From an uncultured Sphingomonadaceae bacterium (GTDB lineage: Bacteria > Pseudomonadota > Alphaproteobacteria > Sphingomonadales > Sphingomonadaceae): 64,000 bases of DNA. Location of the stretch: the NCBI GenBank assembly GCA_947501695.1, contig CANMWO010000001.1, positions 558,001 through 622,000 on the forward strand, written 5' to 3'. The notes below the pieces were generated by a model, which did no database searches, was not told the DNA's origin, and saw only the letters and a list, made by a program, of their open reading frames with translations. The number at the start of each line of letters is the position of its first letter. The stretch's first letter is position 1. Positions 45,452 through 54,678 of this stretch are shown here, in pieces. The position numbers were made by a program, and so were the translations under genes.

Positions 45452-45988
45452 GTGATGCAGTTTTCTCAATTTCTCGAAACCTATGGAAAACCGGTACAGG
45501 TAGAGGCGGGAGATCATCTGTTCCGGCAAGGTGAGGACCATGGCTCGCTTTACGCCGTTCGGCAGGGACTATTGAAAGCCTATTATCTTTCGAGCGAGGG
45601 CAAAGAGCACATTAAGTCCTTCATCCAGCTCGGGGATTTTATCGGCAGCCTGACCGCCAGCTATGCAGGACAAAGTTCGTCCTTCAGTCTGGTCTGCCTG
45701 CAGCCGGCCGCGTTAATCCGCTTGGATTTCAACCAAATCTATGCTGCGAGCCGTGTCGATACCGATATTGCCGGGGTGGTGGTGGATTTCCTGCTCGCCT
45801 TTGCGATGAAAAAGGAACGACGGGAATATGAACTGCTCTGCCTGTCCGCCGAAGACCGCTATAGGGAATTGCTGAAAACCACGCCGCATATCATGGACAT
45901 CGTCACGCAAAATGAGATTGCGCTTTATTTGGGCGTGACGCCGGTTGGGTTGAGCCGGATCAAAAAGCGGGTAGTCGAAGCGGGCTAA
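45452..45988 (+). CDS. Crp/Fnr-type transcriptional regulator
   Basis: A 178-residue regulator, somewhat shorter than typical Crp (about 210). Residues 1-120 form a cyclic-nucleotide-type jelly roll with LFRQGEDHGSLYAVRQG. The phosphate cassette arginine of CRP is not evident in FIGSLTASYAGQSSSF, so cAMP binding is doubtful. A short C-terminal winged helix contains TQNEIALYLGVTPVGLSRIKK. The frame begins at GTG 45452, with ATG 45455 as the next codon. It diverges from the SDR-VTT operon, which may be its target. It abuts the convergent old-yellow-enzyme gene with no gap. Confidence 0.87.
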   Translation: MMQFSQFLETYGKPVQVEAGDHLFRQGEDHGSLYAVRQGLLKAYYLSSEGKEHIKSFIQLGDFIGSLTASYAGQSSSFSLVCLQPAALIRLDFNQIYAASRVDTDIAGVVVDFLLAFAMKKERREYELLCLSAEDRYRELLKTTPHIMDIVTQNEIALYLGVTPVGLSRIKKRVVEAG

Positions 45989-47275
45989 CTAGCTGCGCGC
46001 TGCCAGGATCTTCTTGTTCCGAGCTTCAACTGCCCGAAATCCCTGGAATACACTCAGACCGGGATCAGTTTTTCCACTTTTGCCGATATTGAACAGTTGT
46101 TCGTAAAACCAATAGATAGTTGCGAAGCCATCCACTGCTTTGATCATTTGAAACCGCTTCAGGAAACCCAGCCAACTGGGAAGGAGTTGCAACGTATTTT
46201 CGAAACGCGGCAATTCGTCGCGGCCAGCTAGCAACTGCTTTGGTGCGTCGGTCATCACACACATCGGACGGCCAAGGCCAATTAGATCAGCCGCTCCGTT
46301 GTCAAGGGCCTGTTCCATCGCCGCGCGCGTCCGGAAGCCACCTGTAACCATGAGTGGGACTTTGACTGAAGCCTGCATTGCTTTGGCAAAATCGACGAAA
46401 TAGGCTTCGCGGGCCTGGGTGGAAGGCGCGACATTTTGCTCCTCTTTTTCTTCCAACCCGTCGGCGCCCATGAGCGCTGGTTGTTCATACGTGCCGCCTG
46501 AAATTTCGATCAGGTCGACACTTGCTGCTTCGAGCCATTGGACAACCTGTAAGCTATCCTCGAATGCGAAGCCGCCTTTCTGAAAGTCAGCGCTGTTGAG
46601 TTTGACGGAAATGGGGAAATCGGGACCGACCGCAGCTCGTACCTTGGCTACCGCTGACATTAAAAAGCGGGCCCGGTTTTCCAGACTGCCACCATATTCA
46701 TCGGTGCGCTGGTTAGCGCGCGGGCTAAGAAAACTGCTCAGCAAATAGCCATGGGCCGAATGGATTTGCGCCCCTGTAAAACCAGCATCCTGGCAAGTCT
46801 TGGCCGCCAGTGCAAAACGATCGACCAGCTCCTCAATTTCTTGAACCGTCAAAGCAACTGGTTCACCGAATTGGCCTCCAGGTAGCCCCAGCTTGACCGC
46901 CGACGGTGCTTTGGGGTGTTTGTTGACATTGCTTTGTGTTTGCCGCCCTGCATGACTGATCTGCGCCCAGAAGTGATTGCCGCCGCGCGTTGCCACCTCT
47001 GCCCAGCTTTTAAGCGCTGTCATCATGGCCTGATCGGCGGGTTTGTCGATCACGACATTGCCGGGGCGTTCCAGATGATCACGATCAATTTGGATATTCC
47101 CGCTGAGTAACATGCCGGCGCCACCATCGGACCAGATGCCATAAAGCTTTTCCAGTTCTGGGGTGGGAACACCATCTGGCGTTGCCATGCCCTCGGTCAT
47201 GGCGCCTTTGCCAATACGATTGGGCAACATGGCGCCGCAGGGCAGGGTGAGCGGTTCAGCGAGTGTAATGGTCAT
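45989..47275 (-). CDS. NADH:flavin oxidoreductase (old yellow enzyme family)
   Basis: A 428-residue FMN-dependent ene-reductase-like protein with a TIM barrel. The family segments are HFWAQISHAGRQTQ near residue 100, FTGAQIHSAHGYLLSSFLSP, followed by RANQRTDEYGGSLENR. VPLMVTGGFRTRAAMEQAL and DLIGLGRPM are the phosphate-binding end of the barrel. No 4Fe-4S cysteine cluster or second flavin domain of 2,4-dienoyl-CoA reductases is present. Substrate is unknown, and there is a roughly 60-residue tail beyond the barrel. It ends exactly against the Crp-type gene. Confidence 0.9.
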   Translation of the reverse strand: MTITLAEPLTLPCGAMLPNRIGKGAMTEGMATPDGVPTPELEKLYGIWSDGGAGMLLSGNIQIDRDHLERPGNVVIDKPADQAMMTALKSWAEVATRGGNHFWAQISHAGRQTQSNVNKHPKAPSAVKLGLPGGQFGEPVALTVQEIEELVDRFALAAKTCQDAGFTGAQIHSAHGYLLSSFLSPRANQRTDEYGGSLENRARFLMSAVAKVRAAVGPDFPISVKLNSADFQKGGFAFEDSLQVVQWLEAASVDLIEISGGTYEQPALMGADGLEEKEEQNVAPSTQAREAYFVDFAKAMQASVKVPLMVTGGFRTRAAMEQALDNGAADLIGLGRPMCVMTDAPKQLLAGRDELPRFENTLQLLPSWLGFLKRFQMIKAVDGFATIYWFYEQLFNIGKSGKTDPGLSVFQGFRAVEARNKKILAARS

Positions 47276-47461
47276 GAATTTGCCCCGAAATTTGCATTGC
47301 GATTAGAAACTGATTCTGTCTGACAGCGCAATTATTAGCAAGTGCTATGTCATATTAACGATATTTTAACACAGAAATCAGCCGATTTGGCTTTTGGGAA
47401 AAAGGGGTTATAGTGTCAGTAGGCGCTAGTTTGGGGAAACATTCGACGGCGTCGAGAGAGA

Positions 47462-47878
47462 ATGTCGCGAAGGGGAATGGATATGGTTGCAGCAGCATCT
47501 CGTAAAACGGTTGCAAAACATCGTAATGATCGCGAGCTTCGCTCGTCGTCATCGGTGCGATGGGAAAAGAAAATGAGCAATAATTGTGCGACGGCTTTGC
47601 TCGTCTACACAATGGCGCAGATTTTCTTTGTCCTCAGTTTCATTGAAACCAAGGGTATGTCGGTCGCGCCCTATTTCGGGCTAGTGCTGCTGGTTGCAGT
47701 AATCGTCCCCTTTTGCCGTAAATATGAGAAACGCTGGCAAGATATTGCCAATAGTGGCCTGAGCGAACAAAGCTTGGCTGCTCGCTTCCGTAAGGATCAG
47801 GTTGCTCTTTGGGTTTTGGCACTTGGATTACCATTTGTTTTTGTCGCTATCATCAAGCTAGTCGGCGCAATCATCTAA
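47462..47878 (+). CDS. Hypothetical membrane protein
   Basis: A protein of up to 138 residues that I do not recognise. A basic N-terminal region of about 38 residues is followed by three hydrophobic helices: ATALLVYTMAQIFFVLSFI, SVAPYFGLVLLVAVIVPFC, and VALWVLALGLPFVFVAIIKL. Between helices two and three there is a polar loop, KYEKRWQDIANSGLSEQSLA. The start could be 47462, 47477 or 47483; GAAGGGGA precedes the last two at better spacing. It stands alone upstream of pmbA. An open frame plus regular membrane topology support it as real. Confidence 0.65.
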   Translation: MSRRGMDMVAAASRKTVAKHRNDRELRSSSSVRWEKKMSNNCATALLVYTMAQIFFVLSFIETKGMSVAPYFGLVLLVAVIVPFCRKYEKRWQDIANSGLSEQSLAARFRKDQVALWVLALGLPFVFVAIIKLVGAII

Positions 47879-47949
47879 ACTCGCTAATTTTGTAAACAAA
47901 GGCAGCGCGCGGCGTTGACGTTGATGCTCGCCAACCCTATGTCCTGCCC

Positions 47950-49296
47950 ATGCTAAAGCCAGAAGAAGCGCAGGATCGCGCCGACGCCCTTATCTCCCAA
48001 GCCAAAAAAGCCGGTGCTGATGCCGCAGACGCGATTTACGTCTGCGATGCTTCGACCCAGGTGCAAATGCGTTTGGGCAATCTTGAAGATGTTGAACGAT
48101 CCGAAGGCGAGGAAATTGGCTTGCGAGTTTTTGCTGGCAAACGCTCCGCCACCGTATCCTCCTCTGACATGGACCCGGAAATTCTCTCGGCTTTGGTTGG
48201 CCGAGCTTTGGACATGGCACGCGAAGCACCGGAAGATCAATATGCCGGCCTTGCGCCCGAAGAGCTCATCATGCAATCCGCTCCCCATCCGATTGATGGT
48301 GACGATGGCGCCGATCCCGATCCAGCCGTCCTCCGCGAGATGGCATTAAAGGCCGAGGACGCGGCGCGAGCAGTTGACGGGGTCACCAATAGCGAAGGCG
48401 GCGGCGCAAGTGCCGGTCGTTCCATAGTAGCATTGGCGACCAGTCACGGTTTCTCAGGCGCTTACTCGACAAGTGGTTATAGCTGCCACGCCAGCGTGAT
48501 TGCCGGTGAAGGCGATGGTATGGAGCGCGACTATGCTTATGATAGCAGGCGACATTTTGAAGATCTTGATACAGCAGAGGCCATTGGCAGAGAAGCGGGC
48601 GAACGCGCTATATCGCGTTTGAATCCGGTTGATTTCACATCCGGTGCAATGCCGGTGGTATTTGATCCACGTATCAGTAGCTCGATGCTCGGCCATTTTG
48701 TCGGCGCCATAGCCGGAAGTGCAATTGCCCGCAAAACCAGTTTTTTACAGGACGCTCTGGACACGCAAGTTTTCGACAGCGCGATCAATATAATTGACTG
48801 CCCGCATCGCAAACGCGGCCTGCGATCTAAAGCATTTGATGGTGAGGGGCTGCCCACCGCCAAAACCAAATTGATCGACAATGGCCGCCTGACGCAATGG
48901 ATTATGGAAAGTGCATCAGCGCGGCAATTGGGGCTTCAACCCACCGGCCATGCCTCTCGCGGTGTTGGCGGCGCGCCCGGCGTCAGCGTGACCAATCTGC
49001 ACATGAACGCCGGTTCGGTTAGCAAGGCCGAACTCATCAAAGACATTAAACACGGTGTTTATATCACTGAATTAATTGGACAAGGTGTTAATCCAGTGAC
49101 CGGAGACTATAGTCGCGGTGCAGGTGGTTTCCTTATCACCGATGGCGAAATTGGTGCACCTGTTTCGGAAATTACCATTGCCGGTAACCTCAAGGACATG
49201 TTCTCCAGTTTGACCCCGGCTGATGACCTGGAATATCGCTATGCGGTGAATGCTCCAACCCTGCGCACCGATAGTATGACGGTCGCTGGTGGCTAA
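47950..49296 (+). CDS. pmbA: TldD/PmbA family metallopeptidase PmbA (TldE)
   Basis: The E subunit partner of TldD, in a cytosolic protease that degrades peptides such as microcin precursors and antitoxins. The 448-residue protein has the PmbA layout, with an N-terminal MLKPEEAQDRADALISQAK and a conserved C-terminal half. HRKRGLRSKAFDGEGLPT, ASRGVGGAPGVSVTNLHM, and GQGVNPVTGDYSRGAGGF mark the family. The metal site HEXXXH lies in TldD, not here, and is indeed not seen. tldD itself is not in the window. A repeat-like segment follows before cysQ. Confidence 0.92.
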   Translation: MLKPEEAQDRADALISQAKKAGADAADAIYVCDASTQVQMRLGNLEDVERSEGEEIGLRVFAGKRSATVSSSDMDPEILSALVGRALDMAREAPEDQYAGLAPEELIMQSAPHPIDGDDGADPDPAVLREMALKAEDAARAVDGVTNSEGGGASAGRSIVALATSHGFSGAYSTSGYSCHASVIAGEGDGMERDYAYDSRRHFEDLDTAEAIGREAGERAISRLNPVDFTSGAMPVVFDPRISSSMLGHFVGAIAGSAIARKTSFLQDALDTQVFDSAINIIDCPHRKRGLRSKAFDGEGLPTAKTKLIDNGRLTQWIMESASARQLGLQPTGHASRGVGGAPGVSVTNLHMNAGSVSKAELIKDIKHGVYITELIGQGVNPVTGDYSRGAGGFLITDGEIGAPVSEITIAGNLKDMFSSLTPADDLEYRYAVNAPTLRTDSMTVAGG

Positions 49297-49323
49297 AAGG
49301 CCCGGCTAGAACTAAATCGTTAG

Positions 49324-49353
49324 TGGTGAGCTTGTCGAACCAAGCCTATCACC
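49324..49353. repeat. Possible sphingomonad intergenic repeat fragment
   Basis: The stretch contains GGTGAGCTTGTCGAACCA and then CAAGCCTATCACC, giving a bulged hairpin. GTGAGCTTGTCGAA resembles a short palindromic repeat common between sphingomonad genes, from memory. A run of T lies about 11 bases later, so a weak terminator for pmbA is also possible. Confidence 0.3.
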
Positions 49354-49416
49354 TAAGAAACGCCTTTTTTTTCAATCCAATTGGAATAGGATCAAGGCTA
49401 ACGGAGTTATTCAGGG

Positions 49417-50199
49417 TTGGTTGATTTTGATCAAATTGTTGCGATAGCCGGAGAAGCAGGTGATCTTGCCATGCGGCAATGGCAAGCGGGAAAGAACGCC
49501 GAAAAGACTTGGGAGAAATCGCCCGGACAGATTGTTAGCGAAGCCGATATTGCGGTCGACAACTTTCTCCGCGAACGGTTGGAGGCGCAGTTGCCCGACG
49601 CCGGATGGCTATCAGAGGAAACAGCCGAGGATAAATCCCTATCTGGCCGCGATATGGCATGGGTGGTTGATCCAATTGACGGCACTAAAGATTTTGTGAA
49701 GGGCAAGCCCGGCTGGTGCGTGTCTGTTGCGCTAGTACAAAATGGTGCACCGATATTTGGTGTACTCAACGCCCCGGCTATGGATGAGATTTGGGCCGCC
49801 AAAGCCGGTAGCCATACAGAAGTAAACGGCAAAGCACTCAAGGCGAGTCAACGTATGGACTATAGCGGTGCGCGGTTGCCGGTCGAAGAGCTGCCGGATA
49901 ACATTGATCTTACCGCCGTATTCAAACCCAATAGCATTGCGCTGCGTTTGGCAATGGTGGCCGATGATCGCGCCGATCTGGTCGTTTCAACCCGCTGGGG
50001 TAGCGAATGGGATATCGCCGCAGCCCATGTAATCGCAGAAGAGGCGGGGGCAATGGTTACGGACGCTCATGGCAAAGAGCTTCGTTACAACGGTACGCAT
50101 GGGCAAGCTTTTGGTGTGCTTTGTACGTCGAAGGGTATTCATGATGCAGCGGTCGCGCGCGTCGCAAAATTTCTATCGGAGAATGAAGAGCAGAGTTAG
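49417..50199 (+). CDS. cysQ: 3'(2'),5'-bisphosphate nucleotidase CysQ
   Basis: An inositol-monophosphatase-fold enzyme that converts PAP to AMP, clearing a by-product of sulphate assimilation. The metal site motifs are WLSEETAED (glutamate), AWVVDPIDGTKDFVKG (DPIDGT) near residue 85, and GSEWDIAAAHVIAEEAGA (WD) near residue 193. The 260-residue length matches CysQ. It starts with TTG, as no ATG is available in that region. Its 3' end overlaps crtB on the other strand by four bases. No other sulphur gene is near. Confidence 0.9.
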   Translation: MVDFDQIVAIAGEAGDLAMRQWQAGKNAEKTWEKSPGQIVSEADIAVDNFLRERLEAQLPDAGWLSEETAEDKSLSGRDMAWVVDPIDGTKDFVKGKPGWCVSVALVQNGAPIFGVLNAPAMDEIWAAKAGSHTEVNGKALKASQRMDYSGARLPVEELPDNIDLTAVFKPNSIALRLAMVADDRADLVVSTRWGSEWDIAAAHVIAEEAGAMVTDAHGKELRYNGTHGQAFGVLCTSKGIHDAAVARVAKFLSENEEQS

Positions 50200-51125
50200 G
50201 CTGGCGCTTTTGGGCGTGCCCACAGCGCCGAGCGATCAGTCCATTTCGATTTGAATATCGCCTGCCAAAATGCTTTTGCAACACAAGCCGCCTTCGCTGC
50301 CTTGCTTGTTACAATTCGATAGTCCAGTGATGCGCCGTCGCTCTTTCGTACATTACGGGCAATGTCACCATAGATGCCCGCCGCTGCGAGTATTGCCCAA
50401 CGAGATCGAAATGGCAGTTTTGCCGCTCCCACCCGGGCCGAAACCTCATATTGTTCAGCTAGATTGCATAGCCGCTCAACCAGTTGGGTCAGAGCTTCCC
50501 GTCGAGCCGGATTCAAAATATCCGCAGGATCGATCCGCATTTCGGTCAACCAGTCTTTTGGCAAATAGCATCGCCCAGCCTCTGCATCTTCCGCCACATC
50601 GCGTGCGATATTGGATAGCTGAAATGCAAGTCCAAGATCACAAGCGCGGTCGAGTGTCTCATCATTGCGTGCGGAAACACCCATAACAACCGCCATCATA
50701 CAGCCGACTGCGCCGGCGACATGGTAGCAATATTGATAAAGATCATCTTCGCTCTGCGGCCGCCATTCTTTGGCATCGAGCGCAAAGCCGTCAATCACAT
50801 CATTGGCCAAATAATTAGGTAATCGACATTCCTGCGCAACCACTCCCATTGCATCAAAAGCTGGCTTGCCAGTCTGCTCTCCGCCCATCGCGCGGCGGGT
50901 CAGCATACGCATAACAGCTATGGTCTTCTCCGACGCAGGGGTGGCCGACATCCCATGACCGTGGTCCTGACCATCGGCGAGATCATCGCACTCGCGGCAC
51001 CAAGCATATAGCATCCATACCCTTTCGCGCGTCTGGTTGGCGAACAGTTTGGAGGCGAGCGCGAAGGATTTCGATCCGCGATCAATACTGGCTTTGGCGT
51101 GAAGGACGAGATTGGTGCGGTTCAT
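50196..51125 (-). CDS. crtB: Phytoene synthase
   Basis: Condenses two geranylgeranyl diphosphates to phytoene, the first committed carotenoid step. The 309-residue protein has the two Asp-rich motifs of the family: WCRECDDLADGQD near residue 43 and NIARDVAEDAEAGRCYLPKD near residue 170. SKSFALASKLF at the start is also typical. It is the last gene of crtY-crtI-crtB on the minus strand; its ATG overlaps the crtI stop as TAATG, so the two are translationally coupled. Confidence 0.94.
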   Translation of the reverse strand: MNRTNLVLHAKASIDRGSKSFALASKLFANQTRERVWMLYAWCRECDDLADGQDHGHGMSATPASEKTIAVMRMLTRRAMGGEQTGKPAFDAMGVVAQECRLPNYLANDVIDGFALDAKEWRPQSEDDLYQYCYHVAGAVGCMMAVVMGVSARNDETLDRACDLGLAFQLSNIARDVAEDAEAGRCYLPKDWLTEMRIDPADILNPARREALTQLVERLCNLAEQYEVSARVGAAKLPFRSRWAILAAAGIYGDIARNVRKSDGASLDYRIVTSKAAKAACVAKAFWQAIFKSKWTDRSALWARPKAPA

Positions 51126-52645
51126 TATGCGTCTTGCAATATATCCTCAAGCATTAGCTCTGCTGTGGCTTTGGCACTGCCGACAACCCCGGGAATGCCA
51201 GCGCCGGGATGGGTGCCTGCGCCAACAAAATAGAGATTGTCGATCACATCGTCGCGGTTATGGACGCGGAACCAGGCGCTTTGGGTTAGCAAGGGTTCGA
51301 GGCTGAACGCGCTGCCGAGATGGGCGTTGAGGTCGGTACCGAAATCCTGCGGTGTATAGTGAAAGCTGGTGACAATCCGTTCGTGAATGTCGGGGATCAG
51401 GCGCTGACCGATTTCGTCGAGAATGCGCTTCTCATATATCGGTCCCATTTCCTCCCAGTCGATCGGCAACTTACCTTGATGCGGAACGGGTGCCAGCACA
51501 TAAAAAGTGCTGTGCCCCTCGGGCGCCATTTCCGGATCGGTAACCGTCGGATGGTGGAGATAGAGCGAGAAGTCGCTTGGCAGCACGCCATTATCGTAAA
51601 TATCTTCCAGCAAGCCTTTGTAGCGAGGTCCGAATAGGATCATGTGATGCGGAATGCCCGGCCAGGTGCCCTTGAGGCCGAAATGGACCACAAATAGCGA
51701 CGGCGAATATTTCTTCTTTTTGAGCGCGGCGGTGACTTTGTTGCTGCGATGCTTGTGACCCAGCAGGTCGCGGTAACTGTGCATGACATCAGCATTGGAT
51801 GCGACCGCATCAAATGTCTCGCTCCAGCCTGATTTGCAGGTGACGCCCGATGCGCGGTCGCCCATGGTATCGATGCTGGTTACGGGATCGGATAAGCGGA
51901 TCGTGCCGCCAATCCGTTCAAAATGCTTCACCATTGCGGCGATCAACATATTGGTACCGCCTTTGGCAAACCAGACACCGCCGAGCCGTTCAAGTTTGTG
52001 GATCAAGCCGTATATCGCGCTTGTCTTCATCGGATTGCCGCCAACCAGTAGCGACTGGAACGATAAAAACTCACGCAATTTCTCGTTTTTCACAAAGCCG
52101 GAGACTTTGGCATAGACAGAACGATACGCTTCAAATTTCATCAATGCCGGCGCGGCCTTGATCATCGACTTGAAATCGAGAAATGCCTTGGTGCCAAGCT
52201 TTACATAGCCTTCTTCATAGAGCCCGCCGCTATATTCCAGAAAGCGTTTATAGCCTTCAACATCATCCGGTTCGATTGCCGCGATATTGGCATAGAGCTC
52301 TTCGGGATCATTCACATAATCGAAATTGGTGCCATCGGGCCAGTTGAGCCGGTAAAAGGGTGACACCGGCATCAGTTCGATATCTTTGGCCATGTCATGA
52401 CCGGTGAGTTCCCAAAGTTGGCTGAGGCAATCGGGATCGGTGATGACCGTTGGTCCGCCGTCAAAGATAAATCCGTCTTTGTCCCAGTAATAGGCCCGTC
52501 CGCCGGGCTTGTCGCGGCTCTCTAGAATGGTTGTCTGAATGCCGGCGGATTGCAGGCGAATGGCAAGCGCCAGACCGCCAAAGCCAGAGCCAATAACGGC
52601 TGCGGTCTTGAACAATTCTGGCTGGCTTTTGGTTACGTCATTCAT
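51125..52645 (-). CDS. crtI: Phytoene desaturase (CrtI type)
   Basis: A 506-residue FAD enzyme that turns phytoene into lycopene in a membrane-associated reaction. The Rossmann motif is AAVIGSGFGGLALAIRLQSAG at residues 15-35. ESRDKPGGRAYYWDKDGFIF follows. The C-terminal signature is NLYFVGAGTHPGAGIPGV. The length is normal and there are no internal breaks. It begins 12 bases after the crtY stop and overlaps the crtB start by one base. Confidence 0.95.
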   Translation of the reverse strand: MNDVTKSQPELFKTAAVIGSGFGGLALAIRLQSAGIQTTILESRDKPGGRAYYWDKDGFIFDGGPTVITDPDCLSQLWELTGHDMAKDIELMPVSPFYRLNWPDGTNFDYVNDPEELYANIAAIEPDDVEGYKRFLEYSGGLYEEGYVKLGTKAFLDFKSMIKAAPALMKFEAYRSVYAKVSGFVKNEKLREFLSFQSLLVGGNPMKTSAIYGLIHKLERLGGVWFAKGGTNMLIAAMVKHFERIGGTIRLSDPVTSIDTMGDRASGVTCKSGWSETFDAVASNADVMHSYRDLLGHKHRSNKVTAALKKKKYSPSLFVVHFGLKGTWPGIPHHMILFGPRYKGLLEDIYDNGVLPSDFSLYLHHPTVTDPEMAPEGHSTFYVLAPVPHQGKLPIDWEEMGPIYEKRILDEIGQRLIPDIHERIVTSFHYTPQDFGTDLNAHLGSAFSLEPLLTQSAWFRVHNRDDVIDNLYFVGAGTHPGAGIPGVVGSAKATAELMLEDILQDA

Positions 52646-52657
52646 TGCAATTTGGAC

Positions 52658-53815
52658 TCATCTATATTTCATCATGATCGGAATGGCTTTGGTAATAGGA
52701 ACTGGCGGCCGTCCAGAAAGCAGAGCGGCCTGGTCCCGCTTGGTCGTCGTGCCAGCATAAAAACGCGCAATCAGATTCTCGTTCTTGCCATAAGTATGTT
52801 CGAGCGTCTTATATCGCTTTTCAGGCTTACCCGCCTGGAACATCATTGCACATAGCATATGGTAGAATTTACAATTTTGCCAGTGGTTTGCGGCATATTC
52901 GCGGAGGGTTCTATCGAGACTATCTTGCGTAATTTCTGGCATGGCAGCGATCATCATCGCCGTTTGAATCGCCATCGGTAGTGAATAGCTGGTAACCGGG
53001 TGGATCAGAGCTGCGCGTGATCCGGCGCGGGCTTCGATACCGTCATGTGAAGCCCAAAACGCCTCAAAGTCGCCACCATATAGAACTGGCAGGCAGCCAG
53101 CTTCGTTCCGACTAATGTCCGCAATGACCCAGCCTTGCGCTTTTGCATATTCGGCAATCCGCTGATGACTGGCTTTGACGTCGAGATCGCCGCCATTGGA
53201 ATAATAGGTATCTTCGACAAAAACTTCGGTTTCGCTGAAGGGCAAGGAATAGACAAAGCGATAGCCGTCAATCTGTTCGACTGTGGCGTCCTTGATGATC
53301 GGGCGGCCCAGTCCATGGGGCGCTTTTAGGTGCAACACTTGTCCAGCAAATTTCTGCCAGCCGTATTCGAGTGCTGAAAGATCGCCGCCGCCCCGCGCGT
53401 CCAATATCGTGGTGGCGTTGATGCTCTCGCCGTTGGCCAGTTCTATTGTGTTGGCATGAATTGTTTCAATTTTAGAACCAGTTATAAGGTTCTTCTGAAG
53501 AAGTTTCTCGCGAAGGATGCGATCAAAATTTTCCGATAATATTGACCGATAACCGGTATTCAACGTGCGATCATATTTTGGAAAGCGCACATCATAGCTG
53601 TCCCATTGAAATGAGATTAGCGGTTCCAACAACCATTGATGCTCTGGCGCAATGTCGCTTTCGAAAAAGGACCAGACATGGTTGCCGCCAAAGTGATCCT
53701 CGGCTTCAATCAGCGCAACCGACAGCTTCGGACGTAATTTGCGTAGCGCCAGAGCGATCAGACCGCCGGCGAGCCCGCCTCCTGCTATTGCCAGATCAAA
53801 TTGCTGTTTCGCCAT
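52658..53815 (-). CDS. crtY: Lycopene beta-cyclase
   Basis: Cyclises lycopene to beta-carotene. I start it at 53815, giving MAKQQFDLAIAGGGLAGGLI with the dinucleotide-binding motif at once; an upstream in-frame ATG at 53929 would add 38 unrelated residues and touch the divergent gene. The 385-residue product has FGGNHVWSFFESDIA near residue 50, and PFSETEVFVEDTYYS, the FLEDT-like catalytic motif, near residue 180. It heads the crtYIB operon and diverges from a sterol-desaturase-family gene 113 bases away. Confidence 0.93.
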   Translation of the reverse strand: MAKQQFDLAIAGGGLAGGLIALALRKLRPKLSVALIEAEDHFGGNHVWSFFESDIAPEHQWLLEPLISFQWDSYDVRFPKYDRTLNTGYRSILSENFDRILREKLLQKNLITGSKIETIHANTIELANGESINATTILDARGGGDLSALEYGWQKFAGQVLHLKAPHGLGRPIIKDATVEQIDGYRFVYSLPFSETEVFVEDTYYSNGGDLDVKASHQRIAEYAKAQGWVIADISRNEAGCLPVLYGGDFEAFWASHDGIEARAGSRAALIHPVTSYSLPMAIQTAMMIAAMPEITQDSLDRTLREYAANHWQNCKFYHMLCAMMFQAGKPEKRYKTLEHTYGKNENLIARFYAGTTTKRDQAALLSGRPPVPITKAIPIMMKYR

Positions 53816-53928
53816 ATCAAAATGGGCGTAGCCTATGGTGCGGGCGGGGGGAAGCCTGTCCAAAAGCATGTAGCAAAATAAACTGCTTTGCCCTTGCCCG
53901 TCAGGGCTTTGCGGCATAGCGTGAAGCA

Positions 53929-54678
53929 ATGGAACTGTTCCTTGCCATAACCATTTCGGCGCTAGCTATGACCTTCATTGTCGGCGTGCGTTATCTAATT
54001 ACCAGTGGCTTTTTTGCCTGGCTGACAGAACACAAGAGGCCCGGGCAATATGACGAGCTAAAGCCTCAGATTTCCCGGGAAATTCGCTGGTCGCTATATT
54101 CGGCGGCCATTTACGGAATCCCAACGGGTATTGTCGCGTGGGGCTGGCAAAATGTAGGTTGGACAAATGTTTACACTGATATGGGCCTGTATCCGATCTG
54201 GTATTTGCCGCTATCTCTGTTCGCTTATTTGTTCCTGCACGACACATGGTTCTATTGGACCCATCGTCTGTTTCATCGTCGTGGCTGGTTTGAACTTGCC
54301 CATGCGGTTCATCATGAAAGTCGGCCACCAACTGCTTGGGCTGCAATGAGTTTTCATCCAATAGAGGCGATAAGCGGCGCAGTCGTAATTCCCATATTGG
54401 TTTTCTTGATACCAATTCACGTCAGCCTATTGGCTATTGTCTTGTTAATTATGACAATCATGGGTGTGACGAATCATATGGGGTGGGAGATGTTTCCACG
54501 TTGGCTGGTTAACGGCCCGTTAGGAAAAGGGCTGATAACTGCTACTCATCATGAAAAACATCACAGTGCGTATAGGGGTAATTATGGATTATACTTTCGG
54601 TTTTGGGACAAGGTTTGTGGCACAGATCTCGGGCTTGGCACTTTTGGGAATACTGCCGATCAGCGGAGCAGGGGCTAG
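53929..54678 (+). CDS. Sterol desaturase/fatty-acid hydroxylase family protein, possible carotenoid hydroxylase
   Basis: A 249-residue membrane di-iron oxygenase with about four helices. The histidine motifs are HDTWFYWTHRLFH, HAVHHESRPP, and ATHHEKHHSAY, giving the eight or more histidines of the family. FRFWDKVCGTD follows. Position divergent from crtY suggests action on carotenoids. It is longer than CrtZ beta-carotene 3-hydroxylases (about 170 residues), so it might instead be a 2-hydroxylase (CrtG-like) or not touch carotenoids at all. The 3' end overlaps the next coding sequence by about 95 bases. Confidence 0.78.
   Translation: MELFLAITISALAMTFIVGVRYLITSGFFAWLTEHKRPGQYDELKPQISREIRWSLYSAAIYGIPTGIVAWGWQNVGWTNVYTDMGLYPIWYLPLSLFAYLFLHDTWFYWTHRLFHRRGWFELAHAVHHESRPPTAWAAMSFHPIEAISGAVVIPILVFLIPIHVSLLAIVLLIMTIMGVTNHMGWEMFPRWLVNGPLGKGLITATHHEKHHSAYRGNYGLYFRFWDKVCGTDLGLGTFGNTADQRSRG

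Noticed and set aside
47355-47612. Minus-strand open frame upstream of the small membrane protein
   Set aside because: It overlaps the better supported plus-strand gene and shows no domain, signal or membrane pattern.
53929-54678. Naming the desaturase-family protein CrtZ
   Set aside because: It is about 80 residues too long and its histidine spacing differs from CrtZ, so only the broad family was assigned.
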